From assembly GCA_023231165.1 (NCBI GenBank), contig JALNVY010000122.1, forward strand, positions 1 to 7,245: 7,245 nucleotides of DNA, in the 5' to 3' direction. Both the position numbers and the translations under genes were made by a program. Shown here piece by piece: positions 5,904-7,245 of the stretch (positions are counted from its first letter, which is position 1; each line of letters opens with the position of its first letter). Origin of the DNA: Syntrophales bacterium (lineage in GTDB: Bacteria > Desulfobacterota > Syntrophia > Syntrophales > UBA8958). A model generated the notes under the pieces. It searched no databases and was not told where the DNA came from. It saw nothing but the letters and a program-made list of their open reading frames with translations.

Positions 5904-6590
5904 ATGAAAGATAATAAAATCAGGCTTAAAGGTATGCTTCCAGTCACGCTGCTCATGGTCTTCCTCATAAGTTGTGGCGGTTCTCAACCCATACCGGACT
6001 GGACGTATGCCAGTTTCAACCAGATGGAGGATTTCAAGAAGGCCTATCTGGAAGGAAAGGCGGGGATTGCCGATCTGCATTTTCAGCGCGCCGTAGAAGA
6101 GATCAAGAAAAGCGGGGATCTTAATCTTTTAGCCAAGGCCTATCTGAACCGGTATGCCGTGCAGGTTGCCCTTTTAGAATCTTTTCGGGATAATGACTTT
6201 CTGGAAATCCAGGCTGTGGAACCGGAGCCTGTAAACGCCGGGTTTCACGCCTTCCTGAAAGGAAACTTTTCACAGACTGACCGGAACCTGCTGCCTCCCC
6301 AATATACCCCGGCCGTCGCCGATGTCCTTGCCGCCAGAAAGGATAGTCTCGCAGCGGATGTCCAGAAGATCGAAGATCCCCTCTCCCGACTGGTCATGAC
6401 GGGGCTCCTGGTGCAGTACGGGTATGAAAACGAGGGGCTGCTTAATGGGGCGGTGGAAACCGCTTCCCGGCAGGGATGGAAAAAGGCCCTCCTGGTCTAT
6501 TTAAACCGCCTGCAGGCTTTTTATATGCAACGGCAGGAAGGTGAAAAAGCTGACAAAATCAAGCAAAGAATCCTGTTGATCCAATCCTGA
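5904..6590 (+). CDS. Helical outer-membrane lipoprotein of unknown family, last gene of the Mla-like operon
   Basis: This 228-residue protein has a lipoprotein signal: basic start, hydrophobic core (about 11-22) and the lipobox LISC with the lipidated Cys at 24, followed by Gly-Gly, which fits export to the outer membrane. The mature part is almost all predicted helix. Segments such as ADLHFQRAVEEIKKSGD, LAKAYLNRYAVQVALLESF and a closing KKALLVYLNRLQAFYMQRQ look like TPR-style helix pairs, although no clean 34-residue repeat is evident. I do not recognise the family. It is not obviously MlaA, MlaC or the PqiC/LetC auxiliary lipoprotein. GAGGG (5891-5895) 8 bases before the ATG supports this start over the internal ATG at 5934. 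Its position after mlaD suggests an outer-membrane or periplasmic partner of the MCE complex; that role is inferred from context only. Confidence 0.88.
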   Translation: MKDNKIRLKGMLPVTLLMVFLISCGGSQPIPDWTYASFNQMEDFKKAYLEGKAGIADLHFQRAVEEIKKSGDLNLLAKAYLNRYAVQVALLESFRDNDFLEIQAVEPEPVNAGFHAFLKGNFSQTDRNLLPPQYTPAVADVLAARKDSLAADVQKIEDPLSRLVMTGLLVQYGYENEGLLNGAVETASRQGWKKALLVYLNRLQAFYMQRQEGEKADKIKQRILLIQS

Positions 6591-6593
6591 CGA

Positions 6594-7238
6594 TCAGCTA
6601 GCACTGATGCGGATTTGGTGCGTCCAGCTGGTGGGAGTCCAGGTGGGGTCGGTAAGAGGCGGGGAATCTCCCGTTGCCAAGCCGCATTTTCGGGAAAAGT
6701 AGCGGTGGAAAGAAAGATTATTCGTTAATTCCGGATGAAAGACCGTTGCGAGAATGCCTGCTGTTTCGGCAGCGGCAATGTAATCGTCTATCTGGAGAAG
6801 GATCTCCACGCCCGGTCCCACGCTTCTTATTTTGGGGGCCCGGATGAAGGTCAGGGGAACAGGCTCGCTGGACACCCCGGGAATGGAGGCCTTAGTGGTA
6901 AAGCTGTCGAGCTGGCTCCCGAAGCTGTTGCGCTCAATCTCCACGTCGATCAGCCCCAGGTACGGCTTTTCACCCACAATCCGCGTAGCCAGGAGGATAG
7001 CCCCGGCGCAGGTTCCCCAGATCTTCACGCCCCGTTCACAGGCCTCCATAATGGCCGCATCGATCCCGAAGATCCTCAGGAGACGAGCCAAACAGGTACT
7101 CTCGCCTCCGGGAATGATCAGCCCCTTGAGATCATGAAGGTGTGCGGGTTCCTTTACCCGTCGTGCGGCTACCCCGAGACGTTCCAGATGATCGAGATGC
7201 TCGACGACATCTCCCTGTAGATCGAGAACCCCGATCAT
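6594..7238 (-). CDS. pdxT: PdxT, glutaminase subunit of pyridoxal 5'-phosphate synthase
   Basis: PdxT hydrolyses glutamine and passes ammonia to PdxS, which builds pyridoxal 5'-phosphate (vitamin B6) by the deoxyxylulose-independent route. The class I glutaminase triad is visible: Cys77 in GTCAG, His168 and Glu170 in HPEL. The oxyanion-region motif PGGES (43-47) and the family motif RNSFGSQLDSF (103-113) are also present. The start at 7238 (MIGVLDLQG) matches the usual N terminus, though an upstream start beyond the window edge cannot be excluded, and only 7 bases of upstream sequence are present. Length is 214 residues; most family members end soon after HRYF, here at 178-181, so about 33 residues rich in Thr, Pro and Ser form an extra tail. 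The partner pdxS is expected just upstream, to the right of the window. The gene converges on the lipoprotein gene with only 3 bases between stop codons. Confidence 0.96.
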   Translation of the reverse strand: MIGVLDLQGDVVEHLDHLERLGVAARRVKEPAHLHDLKGLIIPGGESTCLARLLRIFGIDAAIMEACERGVKIWGTCAGAILLATRIVGEKPYLGLIDVEIERNSFGSQLDSFTTKASIPGVSSEPVPLTFIRAPKIRSVGPGVEILLQIDDYIAAAETAGILATVFHPELTNNLSFHRYFSRKCGLATGDSPPLTDPTWTPTSWTHQIRISAS

Positions 7239-7245
7239 GATTGCG

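Noticed and set aside
6593..6608. ATCAG/CTGAT inverted repeat at the junction of the lipoprotein and pdxT genes as a bidirectional terminator
   Set aside because: The stem is only 5 bp, with no T run on either strand, and it lies partly in the pdxT coding end.
6735..7220. 161-codon open frame on the plus strand
   Set aside because: It is antisense to the PdxT catalytic core, whose motifs are unambiguous.

Overview
The window (7245 bases, moderate GC, Gram-negative envelope genes) reads as ordinary chromosome with one odd operon in the middle. A two-PDZ HtrA protease, an MlaE/MlaD lipid-transport pair, a lipoprotein with a clear lipobox and a glutaminase-type PdxT point to a Gram-negative (diderm) bacterium. 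The intergenic GTCATTCC/GGGGTGAC-type palindrome at the left edge resembles repeats I associate with Deltaproteobacteria (Desulfobacterota, for example Syntrophales). The lineage is an inference from gene style and was not searched.

Layout. 16-132: nested inverted repeats that look like a dispersed intergenic palindrome. 199-1671 (minus): HtrA/Do-type periplasmic serine protease. 1803-2612 (minus): fumarylacetoacetate-hydrolase family enzyme with a near-consensus sigma-70 promoter. 2613-2758: divergent control region with a second promoter facing right. 2759-3526 (plus): class I SAM methyltransferase whose 5' end is doubtful (TTG start, or a one-base frameshift at an A5G5 run). 3533-3562: promoter for the next operon. 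3620-6590 (plus): four-gene Mla-like operon, namely a divergent MlaE permease, a short ABC-ATPase remnant, an MlaD/MCE protein and a helical lipoprotein. 6594-7238 (minus): PdxT, tail to tail with the lipoprotein gene. No RNA genes, CRISPR arrays, insertion sequences or origins were seen, and no gene-free stretch exceeds 300 bases.

How the genes work together. In a normal Mla system MlaE (permease), MlaF (ATPase) and MlaD (MCE ring) form an inner-membrane complex that moves phospholipids between the inner and outer membranes. Here the MlaF slot holds a 154-residue protein that aligns by eye to the part of an ABC ATPase after Walker A. It has lost Walker A, the Q-loop glutamine, the LSGGQ signature and the Walker B catalytic glutamate. 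The frame is nevertheless open and translationally interlocked with mlaD, and MlaE has diverged in its most conserved stretches as well. This apparently ATPase-dead Mla-like operon, with its own lipoprotein, is the most interesting thing in the window. The flanking protease, hydrolase, methyltransferase and PdxT genes show no clear functional link to it.
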